From Russula earlei (Eukaryota > Basidiomycota > Agaricomycetes > Russulales > Russulaceae), in NCBI GenBank assembly GCA_025769875.1, contig JAGFNK010000197.1, positions 1 through 64,000 of the forward strand: a stretch of 64,000 bases of DNA. Reading direction: 5' to 3'. The position numbers were made by a program, and so were the translations under genes. Below, piece by piece: positions 8,766 to 19,500 of this stretch. Under the pieces are notes generated by a model. It ran no database searches. It saw only the letters and a list, made by a program, of their open reading frames with translations, and was not told where the DNA came from. Numbering within the stretch: the stretch's first letter is position 1; every line of letters begins with the position of its first letter.

Positions 8766-11232
8766 CTATCTTACCAGGTTTACCGAACCTTTGCGTATCA
8801 CTTCGCTACCGGCACCCAACTGTATTTTTACAACATACATATAAACGCCCATGGGTTGCTGTTTGCCTTTATAAGATCCATCCCATCCCTGCGCCGGGTT
8901 GTTGTTTTCATAGATCAGTTGCCCCCATTGGTTAAATATCTTCATATCCATACCTGTGATCACCCCAGCATTGCTGTATACTTTAAAGGTTTCATTATTA
9001 CCATCGCCATTAGGGCTAAAAGCATTAGGGATATAGACGGCATCACTCAGTGTTTGGCAGTAGCCGTTCCTGGATTACTGTTCTGGCAGGTAGGGTTGCC
9101 TACAGCGATCACCGCAATGCCCACTGTGCTGGAAGCGGCCAGCCCGGTAACTGTGTGTGTAAGCCCGGCAGCGCCCGAACTGGGTGTTTGAAAAGCCCCG
9201 CCGTTAACAGATACCAGGTAGCCAACTGCTCCTGTTACTGGTAACCAGGTGAAAGTAACAGAGGTAACAGCTATATTGCTGGCAGTAACAACGGGTTGTG
9301 CCAATAGCCTGTAAAGGGTTACTGATACTGCTATACGTGGATTGCTGATGCAGCCACCTGCGCTTACCGCTTCTATGTAAAAGCAGTATCGGTAGTAATG
9401 GCACCGCTGGTGAATGTGGTGCCTGTTCCTGCTGGCGTACCACCTGTGGCAGCCGTGTACCAGTTATAGGTAATACCGCTCTGGGGGTTCTGTACGGTTA
9501 AAGCAGCCGTGCTGCCACTACAAATAGTTACCGGGCTTGCTGTAGGGGTACCGGGTACCACTGCAGGGGTAATGGTTGCCTGTACGGTGTACGCGCAAAT
9601 GCCATTAGCCTGCTTAACCGTTAAGGCATAAGTACCTGCCGGCACATTTACCAAAGCAGGGTTACCTTGTATCGGGGTTACGTTCCATGTATAAGCATAA
9701 GGTGCAACGCCACCGGTAACAACAGAAGTGATGCTGCCACTGTTGGGGTCGCTGCAGGCAGGCATTACGGGCGTGAGCGTTACCTGCAAAGAATCCGCTG
9801 CAAAAGTGAAATAGTCATTGTTATTTAAAGGGATAGTAGCATAGAGTTGCCCGCTACCGGTGGATAGTTTATAAAACGTTGAAGCCGATGCAGGAAACGT
9901 AGGGTCCTGCGAAACAATAATATTCTTCACAGTGGCGGCAACATCTGTTGTATTCACGGCAATGGTTGCCTGGCTGATGCCCGATCCTGTTTTCTGGGCT
10001 TTCCATATACGGGCCATTCTTTCGGCACGGCCTCCAAATGCACAGCCTGTTAATGTATTAGCCAGGCCATTATCACCCGCTAATAAAAAAGACTGGTCAG
10101 CGCTAACAGCGCTTGCATTGGCAACATTCGTGGCAGGAAATACACCACCCGTATTGCCGTTATACAAAGAGATCAGTGCGTTGTTATGCGCCGACTTCGA
10201 TTGTTTTTGCAACAAACCCGAAGCATCATCCCTGCCAATACCTGTAATGTTAAACTTGTAGCTGGCATTAGCAGCTGAATTCCATATAATGGTATTGCCC
10301 GAGGATACATAATCCTGGTTAGTAGTGGATTGCAGTTTGGTTAAGGTAATGCCATACTTAACAGCCAGGTAAGTAGCTACTTTATTTTCATCCGCATCAG
10401 ATAAATAGCCATTATATGTGATCACTTCTGCCAGCCCGCAACTCATATTCTGGCCCGCAGTGCCGGTACCATCACTGCCAAAAAAAAGACCATAATTTAC
10501 ACTGGGGCTATAGCTATACCCATCATAAGGAAGATCAAAGCGGTGTGTTAAAGAAATGGAATCACCATTTCGTTTTGCCTTAAAGAAAACATCACTGGCG
10601 CTCTTGTCTACCCCTCTGGAATCTAATATAATACCCGATGTAGCAGGATAAGTGGGAACACCGGAAGGGTAGGGCGCCCAGTTGTAATAATCGCCTGTAC
10701 TGCCGGATACACCATTACCCGTTTGTATGCGGAAAGCAGGTTTATATTGATAGCCATAGGAAGTTGATTTATACGTAAGCCCCGAAGGGTTGCCATCCGC
10801 TACCGTATTATAGGTATTCACCACTATAAAAATGGTCCCGTTATCACCCAACAGGTCTGGGGTAGTGTTTGCATTATACAATACCGTACCGCCCGATTTA
10901 CTAAACTGGATAAAAGGATTAAAATTGAAATTACCCGTACTGGTAGTGGCCGCTGTATAAACAGGTTGCTGGCCTGTTACTGACTGGCTCATCGAAAAAC
11001 TGCCTACCTCACTGGTCCATTGAGATACTTTATTGGTAGCCGTAGAAGGGATGGTGAGATTTCCTGCTACGGTAGTATTGGCTTTAAACCAGGTGGTAAT
11101 ACTACCGGAAACGCCTCCCGGGGCCTGGCCATGAACAAAAGAAATACCTGCTAATAAAAAGAAAACAAAGGGCAATAATTGCTTGCCTGCATCGAAAATT
11201 TCATTTCGGTGATTCCGGGTAATGCTGCGCAT
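8766..11232 (-). pseudogene. T9SS type B secreted protein, two apparent frameshifts
   Basis: Three open segments in order make one protein of about 823 codons. (i) 11232-9373: signal peptide ending VHGQ, then the same lectin/DUF8202-like domain as its neighbour (YLAVKYGITL, ITGIGRDDASGLLQKQS). (ii) down to 9047: a fibronectin-like unit (VTFTWLPVTGAVGYLVSVNG). (iii) 8963-8766 plus upstream codons: a CHU_C domain (IPNAFSPNGDG, KIFNQWGQLIYE, ending GSVNLVR). The first break is at the A-run 9379-9382 and the second at the T-run 9053-9055; adding one base to each run restores a continuous frame. The intact paralogs at 43984 and 45829 have the same FN3-CHU_C arrangement. Either a decaying gene or homopolymer sequencing error. 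63 bases separate it from the gene at 8702. Confidence 0.85.
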
Positions 11233-11333
11233 TAGTAATGGTTTTAGCTTTAGGTAATGTAATGAGCCGGGGTAGGTGGGGTAGATCGCTTTAAAGTTCC
11301 TTTATTGAATGGAAGGAATGGCATTTAGGGGTG

Positions 11334-11350
11334 GGACAAAAACCGGACAA
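11334..11350 (-). promoter_or_regulatory. Paired TTGTCC box, copy A
   Basis: The coding strand of the downstream gene reads TTGTCCGGTTTTTGTCC, ending 101 bases before the ATG at 11232. Matches copy C (13449-13465) at every position except the 3-base spacer and one flanking base. Direct repeat of TGTCC with an 11-bp period, suited to a regulator binding one DNA face. Confidence 0.55.
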
Positions 11351-11553
11351 TTAACTAAATGATTAATTATTAGTTATTAATACAACAATTTTCCGCTTAT
11401 TTGTTACACATACAAAAAAGCCCCGGAAAGAAATCCAGGGCGTACATTTTCGAGAAAAAACTACTTATATGCCCATAAAGGGATCATAAATAGACATTGT
11501 TTATTCGTGTATAAAGATAAAATACCACCCATTGCAACAGTTGGCAAGGGGTG

Positions 11554-11570
11554 GGACAAAGCATGGACAT
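11554..11570 (-). promoter_or_regulatory. Paired TTGTCC box, copy B
   Basis: Reads ATGTCCATGCTTTGTCC on the minus strand; same 11-bp direct repeat as copies A and C, and both this copy and copy A are preceded by GGGGT on the plus strand. It lies 3 bases beyond the stop of the regulator gene and about 320 bases upstream of the next gene start. Confidence 0.45.
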
Positions 11571-11572
11571 TG

Positions 11573-13270
11573 TTATAATTTAACGACGATGTCCTCTAAT
11601 TGTTGATCTTCCGGCAGCTCGATCTTATGCTGAATACGTTGCCGGGTTTTTCGCACGGTATCTATGGACACTCCCAGCATCTCCGCTATTTCTTTTCTGG
11701 ACAGGTTGAGTTTCATTAATGCCAGCAAGCGGGTTTCCGCCTGGGTTAAATTAGGATACCGTAGCTTTAGCTTTTCAAAAAATCCATTGTGTACCTTATC
11801 CAGTAAGTGCCTGAACTCGTTCCAGTGATTTTCTGTAAGTATGGTATACTTCTTTAGCTTATCGGTCAATTCTTCCTTTTCTTTTTGCAGCACGTACTCC
11901 GGTAAACTGTTCAAATGTTCAATCTCCTCCTTAAACTGCTCAATCAGTTCATTCTTCTCTTTAATGCTTTCCAGGTAATTGTTTAATTGCATTTTTGCGT
12001 TATCTATTACCCGCAGGTACTCCTTACGTTTTAAATACAGGCGAAACAGGAATTGAATCGCAATGATGAGTAGCAGGATAACAGATACGATGATAAAGTT
12101 CTTGATTAGCATCTTCTTATCCGCCTCACTCTCCAGGAGTTTAATATCAACAAGATGCTTCTCCAGCTCTACTTTCTGTTCCGCCTGGTTAAAAATGATC
12201 GCATCGTTCCGTTTAATGATCTCGCTTTGCAATGCATTCGTAGAATCAACATAGGCAAGGGCCGCATAATAATTTTTCTGCGCTTTACACAAACGAACCA
12301 TTACATTATAATAGCCACGCAATACAACAATGTCCTTCTGCCTGTTATACAGCTGCAATACTTCTGTCAGTTGTTTACCGGCCTCCGTAAGATGGTTATT
12401 TTTTACATTAATATCCGCTATAGTAGCCAAAGCGTTCGCAGAGCTCATCCATTGACCGTTTTTCTTACTGGTTTCATAGTCTATGGTCAGCAGGGGAAGA
12501 GCTTCCTCATATTTTTTTTGGAGAAAGTAAATATTGCCCAGGTTACCGGTAGCAATGCCCACCCATGCTTCATTATGGGAGTTCTTTGCCACCCTGATCA
12601 CTTTTTGAAAGAAATAAACTGCGCTATCGTATTGTTTGGTATTCTCATAAGTTAATGCCAGCGTATTACTGATTCGGATCTCATACACCTGGTTGGTACA
12701 GGGATATTTCATGGCATCCAGCAGGTAATATTTCGCCTTGCTGATATTCCCAAAATCATAATACAGGAACCCAAGCCCATATAAGAACTGGCTCGAAAAA
12801 AGATAATGATCGTACCCTATTTCATTTTGAATAAGGTTATTAGCCTTCAGCATATTCTCAAAAGCAAGCGGATAATCCCTGTTAATATTATAATATACCC
12901 AACCCAGGTTGGTATAGGCATCCGCCTGCGCATCTTTCATTTTATAAGTGATGGCCAGGCTAATGGCCCGCTTCAAATAGTCTATCGCCTTGTTGCCCCG
13001 GTACAACTCCTTATAAAAATCACCCATCAGCTCCAGGTATCCCACCTCAAGCTGCTTGTCATTCTCTTTATCTGCTAATGCTTTTAACTGGCCCAGGGCT
13101 GCAACACCTTCTGTAGAATCTAACCTCGCTATTTCTGAATGGTAGATCTTACACGCGGCAATATATCTGCCGGAAGTAGGTACACTCTCCAGCGCTGAAA
13201 AATAATTGGTACAACGTCCACATATAGTAATACATAGTAAGAAGAGTAGTGCAGGTAGCTTTCTCAACAT
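11573..13270 (-). CDS. Membrane-anchored TPR regulator with LuxR-type HTH
   Basis: 565 aa. N-terminal signal or anchor (LPALLFLLCITIC), then about 340 residues of tetratricopeptide-like helical repeats (AYTNLGWVYYN, ATGNLGNIYFLQKKYEEAL), one strong transmembrane helix (about 391-413, FIIVSVILLLIIAIQFLF), a charged coiled coil (about 415-470) and a C-terminal helix-turn-helix (about 505-553, LTQAETRLLALMKLNLSRKEIAEMLGVS … DTVRKTRQRIQHKI, shown here in parts). The layout predicts periplasmic TPRs sensing a signal and a cytosolic DNA-binding domain acting from the membrane; this is an architecture common in Bacteroidota. It lies between two T9SS cargo genes whose upstream regions share a paired TTGTCC box, making it a plausible controller of them; that link is inference. 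Confidence 0.85.
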   Translation of the reverse strand: MLRKLPALLFLLCITICGRCTNYFSALESVPTSGRYIAACKIYHSEIARLDSTEGVAALGQLKALADKENDKQLEVGYLELMGDFYKELYRGNKAIDYLKRAISLAITYKMKDAQADAYTNLGWVYYNINRDYPLAFENMLKANNLIQNEIGYDHYLFSSQFLYGLGFLYYDFGNISKAKYYLLDAMKYPCTNQVYEIRISNTLALTYENTKQYDSAVYFFQKVIRVAKNSHNEAWVGIATGNLGNIYFLQKKYEEALPLLTIDYETSKKNGQWMSSANALATIADINVKNNHLTEAGKQLTEVLQLYNRQKDIVVLRGYYNVMVRLCKAQKNYYAALAYVDSTNALQSEIIKRNDAIIFNQAEQKVELEKHLVDIKLLESEADKKMLIKNFIIVSVILLLIIAIQFLFRLYLKRKEYLRVIDNAKMQLNNYLESIKEKNELIEQFKEEIEHLNSLPEYVLQKEKEELTDKLKKYTILTENHWNEFRHLLDKVHNGFFEKLKLRYPNLTQAETRLLALMKLNLSRKEIAEMLGVSIDTVRKTRQRIQHKIELPEDQQLEDIVVKL

Positions 13271-13583
13271 CGGCTAAATTTAGTAATCATGTTATAGGCT
13301 GGCAATACGCAGTGTTGGGGTTAACACGCACGTTAATGGTAAACATAGGATGTAGATTGCTATAAGGGGCATACATTCAATCAATATACTGCTAAAAAGC
13401 AGCCGCGCAAACAGGCCTTAACCAATTGATTAGTAGTTCAATAAACTATTGTCCCACTTTTGTCCAGCTACAAGGTAAAGTAAATTGACCAAATACTTTG
13501 AACTTTCGCATCATTATTTCCCCCGTGTACTACCCCACACAGTCATAACGGAAAATCAATCACTAAAAACAACTGTAACCCCC
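13271..13583. other. Divergent intergenic region between regulator and giant gene
   Basis: 313 bases separating the divergently transcribed TPR regulator and the beta-helix gene. Holds the paired TTGTCC box (13449-13465). A TTG at 13485 is in frame with the giant gene but adds 33 residues without signal-peptide character, so I treat this part as leader. Confidence 0.6.
13449..13465 (+). promoter_or_regulatory. Paired TTGTCC box, copy C
   Basis: TTGTCCCACTTTTGTCC on the coding strand of the beta-helix gene, 118 bases before its ATG at 13584; same orientation and nearly the same distance to the start as copy A. The TTTG inside it, with TAAATTGA 18 bases on, could also be a Bacteroidota -33/-7 promoter, so the box may overlap the -33 element. 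Confidence 0.55.
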
Positions 13584-16500
13584 ATGAGGAATTTACTACG
13601 CCTTATGCAGCGGTCTAAAACCTGCATTCATGGATTTGCCGTTGACAGGCGAATCATCCAAAAATGGCTATTCACTGGTATCCTACTGGTATTTGTGATG
13701 GCAAAAGGGAAAACCCAAACGTATACACCTGTTACTGTTACGGGCTTTAATGCCGATGTAATAGCAGATGGTGCTACGTTTGCTATCGGTACTACGGTTA
13801 CAGCAGATGTAGATGGCAGTGGCTATTACTTCCTGAACCAGAGTTTTACTGCCTTTGGCACACCTACCTATTATTTACCCACTTCCGGGTTAATCAATAG
13901 TGTAGCGACTACCGGCCTTAGCTTTCAATTGGCCAGTGCGTCTGCCAACAACTCATTGAAGCTTGCTTCGCCGAATGTCACCGGCGCGCTTACTTTCAGC
14001 ACTTCCCAAAGCGCGTCAACAATCTATATACTTGCCACCTCCGGTGGTGGACCATCCACTGTTGATATTACCGTTAAGTTCACAGATTCTACCACGCAGC
14101 TATTCTCTGGCCAGGGTATTTCCGACTGGTATGGTGGCAGTGGTTATGCCATACAGGGTATAGGCCGGGTGAATGGCAATGGCCTGGTACTGGATAATGG
14201 TGGTGGCACAACGGATCCCCGTTTGTACCAGTTGGCTTTAGCCTTAAATGGTTCTAATTATAATAAACAAGTTGCCTATATTTCTTTTACCCAAACAAAT
14301 CCTACAGGAGCAGGGTTCCCTCAAATCATGGCTGTAAGTATAGCCTCTCCCTGTACTGTTCCTTCCAGCCAGCCAACAGCGCTAACCTTTTCCGGTGTTA
14401 CTTCTTCCCAGATTAATGGCAGTTTTACTGCTGCTACAAGTAGCCCCACGGGTTACCTGGTAGTGCGTTACCCCAATGGCGCTACTCCTGTGGCCCCTGT
14501 AAACGGAACTATATATACAGCAGGCAATACCCTGGGAACAGGAACCGTATTATCCGTGGGTACTGCTACCAATTTTAGCGCTACAGGTTTATCCGCACCT
14601 GCCAGTTATACTTTTTATGTGTATGCCTACAATAATACGAATTGTGGCGGGCCGGTTTATAACACAACTACCCCACTTTCCGGAACACAGGCAACCAATA
14701 GTTGTAGTGGCCCGAGTGGCACGATAACGGTTGGGCCATCCGGTACATACTCCACGCTTACGGCCGCATTGGCAGTAGTTTCAGGTGGAGTAAGCGGCCC
14801 TGTTACTCTGGAACTGCAAAGTAATTATACCAGTTCTTCGGAGGTATTCCCGATCACCTTTGGCAGCAATGCCTGTATCACCAGTACCAACAGGGTAACT
14901 ATTCGCCCGGCTACCGGAGCCAATGGCCTGGTGATCACCGGTTCTAATGCGGGACCAACTATTGACTTTAGTGGTAGCTCTTATGTTACAATAGATGGCC
15001 GCCCCGGCGGTGTAGGTTCATCGATCACGGTTACCTCGTCAGGCACTACCAATACTACCAATTTAAACATCATCAATACCAATACAGCAGGTTCGGCTAT
15101 CCGGTTGGATAACCAATCCTCCTATAACAAGATCACGTATTGTGATGTACAGGCACAGAATACCACCGGCGCCAATGTGCCTGCTTCGCTGGCAGGTGTA
15201 ATATACTTTGGTAACAATGGCGCTAATGGTAATGATTACAACACCATCGATCATTGTAATATACATGCTGCAGGAACCGGCACAAATGTGCCTTCAATAG
15301 GTATCTATGCACTGGGCGCTGCTAATAACGGTGCCAGTGTTACTTTTAATGACAAGGATACCATCACCAATAACAATATCTATGACTTCTTCCTCGCAAG
15401 TGGTAACTCTGTAGGCATTGAATTGAACCAGGGGGTAGATAGCTGGACTATTGCGAATAACAGCATCTTCCAGGCCTCTACACTTACTTTTACCGCCGGA
15501 GGATATAACAGGGGTATCTGGATCATCCCTAACAGGAACACCGGCAGTGTTGGTAATGGTTTTATTATCACAGGTAACTATATCGGTGGTTCTGCGCCCA
15601 GCGCAACAGGCACGCCTTATACGCTGACTGCACAGGCCAACTATTTTGAAGGCATACGCCTGGAGATTGCAGATGGTAGCTCAGCTAACCCCTCTTCTGT
15701 TCAGGGCAATACCATCACCAACCTCTCGCAAACTACTACTATGACTACTGCCAATGATCCGTTCCATGGCATTGCACTGAATGGTTGTTATGGTAGTGTG
15801 AATGTGGGTACTGTTACAGGTAATACAATTGGTTCTGCTACCACAGCCGGTGCTATTACTATTAATGCAGGCAGCGGCGCACACAGCATTGGTTTATTCA
15901 TTGCATCAACATCCAGTAGCTATACACCTGCGTTCAACCTGGTTAACAATATAGTAGGTGGTATTAGCTTGCCTGGCGCAGGAAGTAATTTCTCCGGTGT
16001 GTTTGATAATACTTATGGTACATTGACATTGACCGGTAATACTATTGGCGGTTCTGTAGTCAACAGCATCTATGCTTCCAGTACCAGTACTACGGCTTCC
16101 TTTGTAAAAGGGGTAAACATTGCCTCAGGTTACCCTGTAGTAACTATCACAGGCAATACAATTGCCAATCTGTCCAACGCCTCACTGGCAACCGGCAGTA
16201 CCGTATGCCAGGTGGTAGGTATCGCTATCTCGGGTACTTCTTCAAGCTCTACCATACAATCTCCTGCCATCAATTATAATACCATTAAGAACCTGTATAA
16301 TGCTTCTGCTGTTACAGGAACGGGCGCCAGTGCATCTACTATGGGTATCAGCATGAATGCTACTTCTACTGTTATAACCAATATAAGCAATAATATTATT
16401 GATTCACTGGTTACTTCAGGTAACGCGGCAGTAATGGTAACAGGTTTGTATTTTAACGGTAGCGGAACTGTATCAAATACCATTTATAAGAATTTTATTC

Positions 16501-19500
16501 ATAGTTTCGATGCCCCCGGAGGCAGCAGCAGTGCGGTATTATTGGGTATCCTGGTGAACGCTGGTACTACCACTGTAGCCAATAATATGATACGTTTGGG
16601 TATCAAAGCTGACGGTACTTCTGTCACCGCACCATTAACCATCTATGGTATATGGGCAGCTACTACTTTTGCCAATAACTTCTACCACAATAGTGTGTAT
16701 ATCGGTGGAACAGGTGTGGGCACTACTGCCACCAATACATTTGCATTCAACAGGTTCGCCACATCAGGCACCTATGATATCCGTGATAATATCTTTGCGA
16801 ATGTTCGTTCCAATGCAACAACGGGTGGTAAGCATTATACTACTTACTTCACTACTTCCAATACCGGCGCTACCGTCAATTATAACGTGTATCAATACAG
16901 CGGCACTGGTGGGGTATTTGCCTATAGTGGAACGGCAGATGTATCTTCCTATACTACAGGATGGGTTGTTACAGATGGAAACAGCCTCGTAGGAGATCCG
17001 CAGTTCATTAGTCCTGCAGGCACTGCTACTACGGTAAATTTACATATCAGTCCTTCCTCAGCTACATGGGCGGAAGGTGCCGGAACGCTCATTGCATCTG
17101 TTACAGATGATTATGACGGTCAAACACGTAGCGGGCTTACTCCGGTAGATATAGGTGCTGATGCGGGCAACTTTACAGCCTATGCAACATGTGTGGCTCC
17201 CAATGCCCCCACAGCATTAGTGCTCACGGCTGCACCCTTACAAATCAATGGCAGCTTTACTGCAGCTTCAGGAGGCGCTACAGGTTACCTGGTAGTAAGA
17301 TACCTGGCCAGTGCAACCATTACTGCTCCAACCAATGCTAATAGCTATGCAGTTGGCGCATCCTTAGGCGCTGGTACAGTGGTTGCAGCAGGTGCTGCTA
17401 CCAATTTTAACAGTACAGGTCTTGCCGCCTCTTCATCCTATACTTATTATGTATATGCTTATAATAATAGTTCCTGTATCAACGGACCTGTTTACAGCAC
17501 TGGATTATCCGGCACAAAGTCAACTACTACGTGCAGCAGCGGTACGACTGGTACGATAACAGTAGGACCTTCCGGAACATATCCAACACTGACTACTGCA
17601 TTAACTAGCCTGTCCGGCGGTATTGGCGGTCCGGTTGTGCTGGAATTACAGAGCAATTATACAAGTACTTCAGAAACATTCCCTATTACATTGAGCAACA
17701 ATGCTTGTGTAACCAGTACCAATAAGATCACTATTCGTCCGGCTACAGGCGCTAATGGCCTGGTGATCACCGGTTCCAATGCTGGCCCTACAGTGGACTT
17801 CAGTGGTAGCTCTTATGTAACCATAGATGGCCGACCAGGAGGGGTAGGTGCTGCTATTACTGTCACTACAGCAGGTACTGTCAATGCTGCCAATCTAAAC
17901 ATCATTAATACCAATACAGCAGGTGTGGCTGTAAGGCTTGACAACCAGGCTACCGGCAATACCATTAAATATTGCGACCTGCAGGGGCAGAACACTGCAG
18001 CTGCCAATGTGCCAACTACATTGGCTGGGGTAGTATATTTTGGTAACAACGGTGCCAATGGTAATGATAGTAATACGGTAGATCATTGTAATATCCACTC
18101 TTCGGGTTCGGGCACTACTACACCTAGTATCGGTATCTATTCTTTAGGATATGACAACCAGGGCAGCACAGCAGCTTATATAGCGCAGTTCAATGATAAC
18201 GACACGATCACGAATAATAATATCTACGACTTTTATTCTTCAGCCAATTCAGTAGGTATAGAAGCCAACTATGGTAATACAGGCTGGAACATATCCGGCA
18301 ATAGCTTCTTCCAAACATCGGCTATTACAGTATCCTCATCGGCTACTTCGTATAACCGTGCTATCTGGCTGATCCCTTATCGTGGTAACTATGCAGGAGA
18401 AGTAGGTAATGGTTTTGCGATCACTGGTAATTATATTGGCGGAACACTGCCGGCTTGTGGCGGTACGCCCTATACTTTCAGCAGCGGTACTACAGGTTAT
18501 TTTGAAGGCATCCGCTTAGAGTTAGCGGATGCTGCTACAGCACAGGCTGCTACTTCAGTACAGGGTAATACCATCACCAATATATCTATTACTTCTAGCA
18601 CTTCGAGTGATGCGATGCATGGTATCAACATTACGAGCGGTAAAGGCAATGTGAATGTAGGTACGATTACAGGTAACACGATCGGTACGGCTACCGGAAC
18701 AACCGGCGCCACCTCGGGTGGTATCACTATTGCAGCCAGTGGTGCCGTTCCCAGCCATATGATATTGGTTGGCGGTACCTATACGATTAATGTAAAAAAC
18801 AATGTGGTAGGTAACGTATTACTTACAGCAGCAGGCAGTTATTTCTCCGGTATCTTCACCAATACCGCTGTTACAGGCAACTTCAGTAACAATACTATTA
18901 CCAACATCACTGCATCCAGCACTGGTACTACTTCCGGCAGGTATATCAATGGTATACAGGTAGGTTCCGGTTCTCCTGTGCTTACAATCGCCAACAATAC
19001 GATATCGGGCTTAAGCTGTAATTACTTGTATTCCGGAACCGCTGCTTCTCAGGTGGTAGGTATCAATATCGCTTCCACCACCGCTATCATGAGCGGAGGT
19101 ATCACAGGTAATACTGTTAAGAACCTGTACAATGCTTCATTGAGTACTGCTACAGGTGCCAGCAGTGCCATCATAGGTATTTATGCAGCTTCCACCAATG
19201 CAGCAGGATGTACTGTATCGCAGAATACAATAGACTCACTGGTGAGTGGCGCTACGTCAGGTGCAGTGAGTGTAACAGGTTTGTATTATAGCGGTACCAC
19301 ATCGGTTACCAGCCTGGTATCCAGGAATTTTATTCATAGTTTGGCTGGTGCCAACACGTCAGCGATATTGACGGGTATCTATGTGGCTGCGGGTACTTCC
19401 ACTTTCGCAAACAACATGGTACGGTTGGGCATCAATCCCGATGGGACGAATCTAACCACAGCCTTAACATTGAATGGTATTATCAGCGTTACCACCGCTG

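Larger units (their letters stand above)
11233..11572. other. Intergenic region with two paired GGACA boxes
   Basis: 340 bases, AT-rich, between the start of the broken type B gene (minus) and the stop of the TPR regulator (minus). It holds the motif copies at 11334-11350 and 11554-11570, an AT-rich imperfect palindrome around 11361-11385 and a weak GCCC/GGGC hairpin near 11417-11438. No supported ORF. Confidence 0.6.

Noticed and set aside
8766..11232. Reading the three open segments as separate small genes
   Set aside because: They are successive parts of one domain order found intact in paralogs at 43984 and 45829, each shifted by one base at a homopolymer.
13485..13583. TTG start adding 33 residues to the giant gene
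   Set aside because: The extra residues do not form a signal peptide, and the ATG at 13584 gives the expected basic region plus hydrophobic core.
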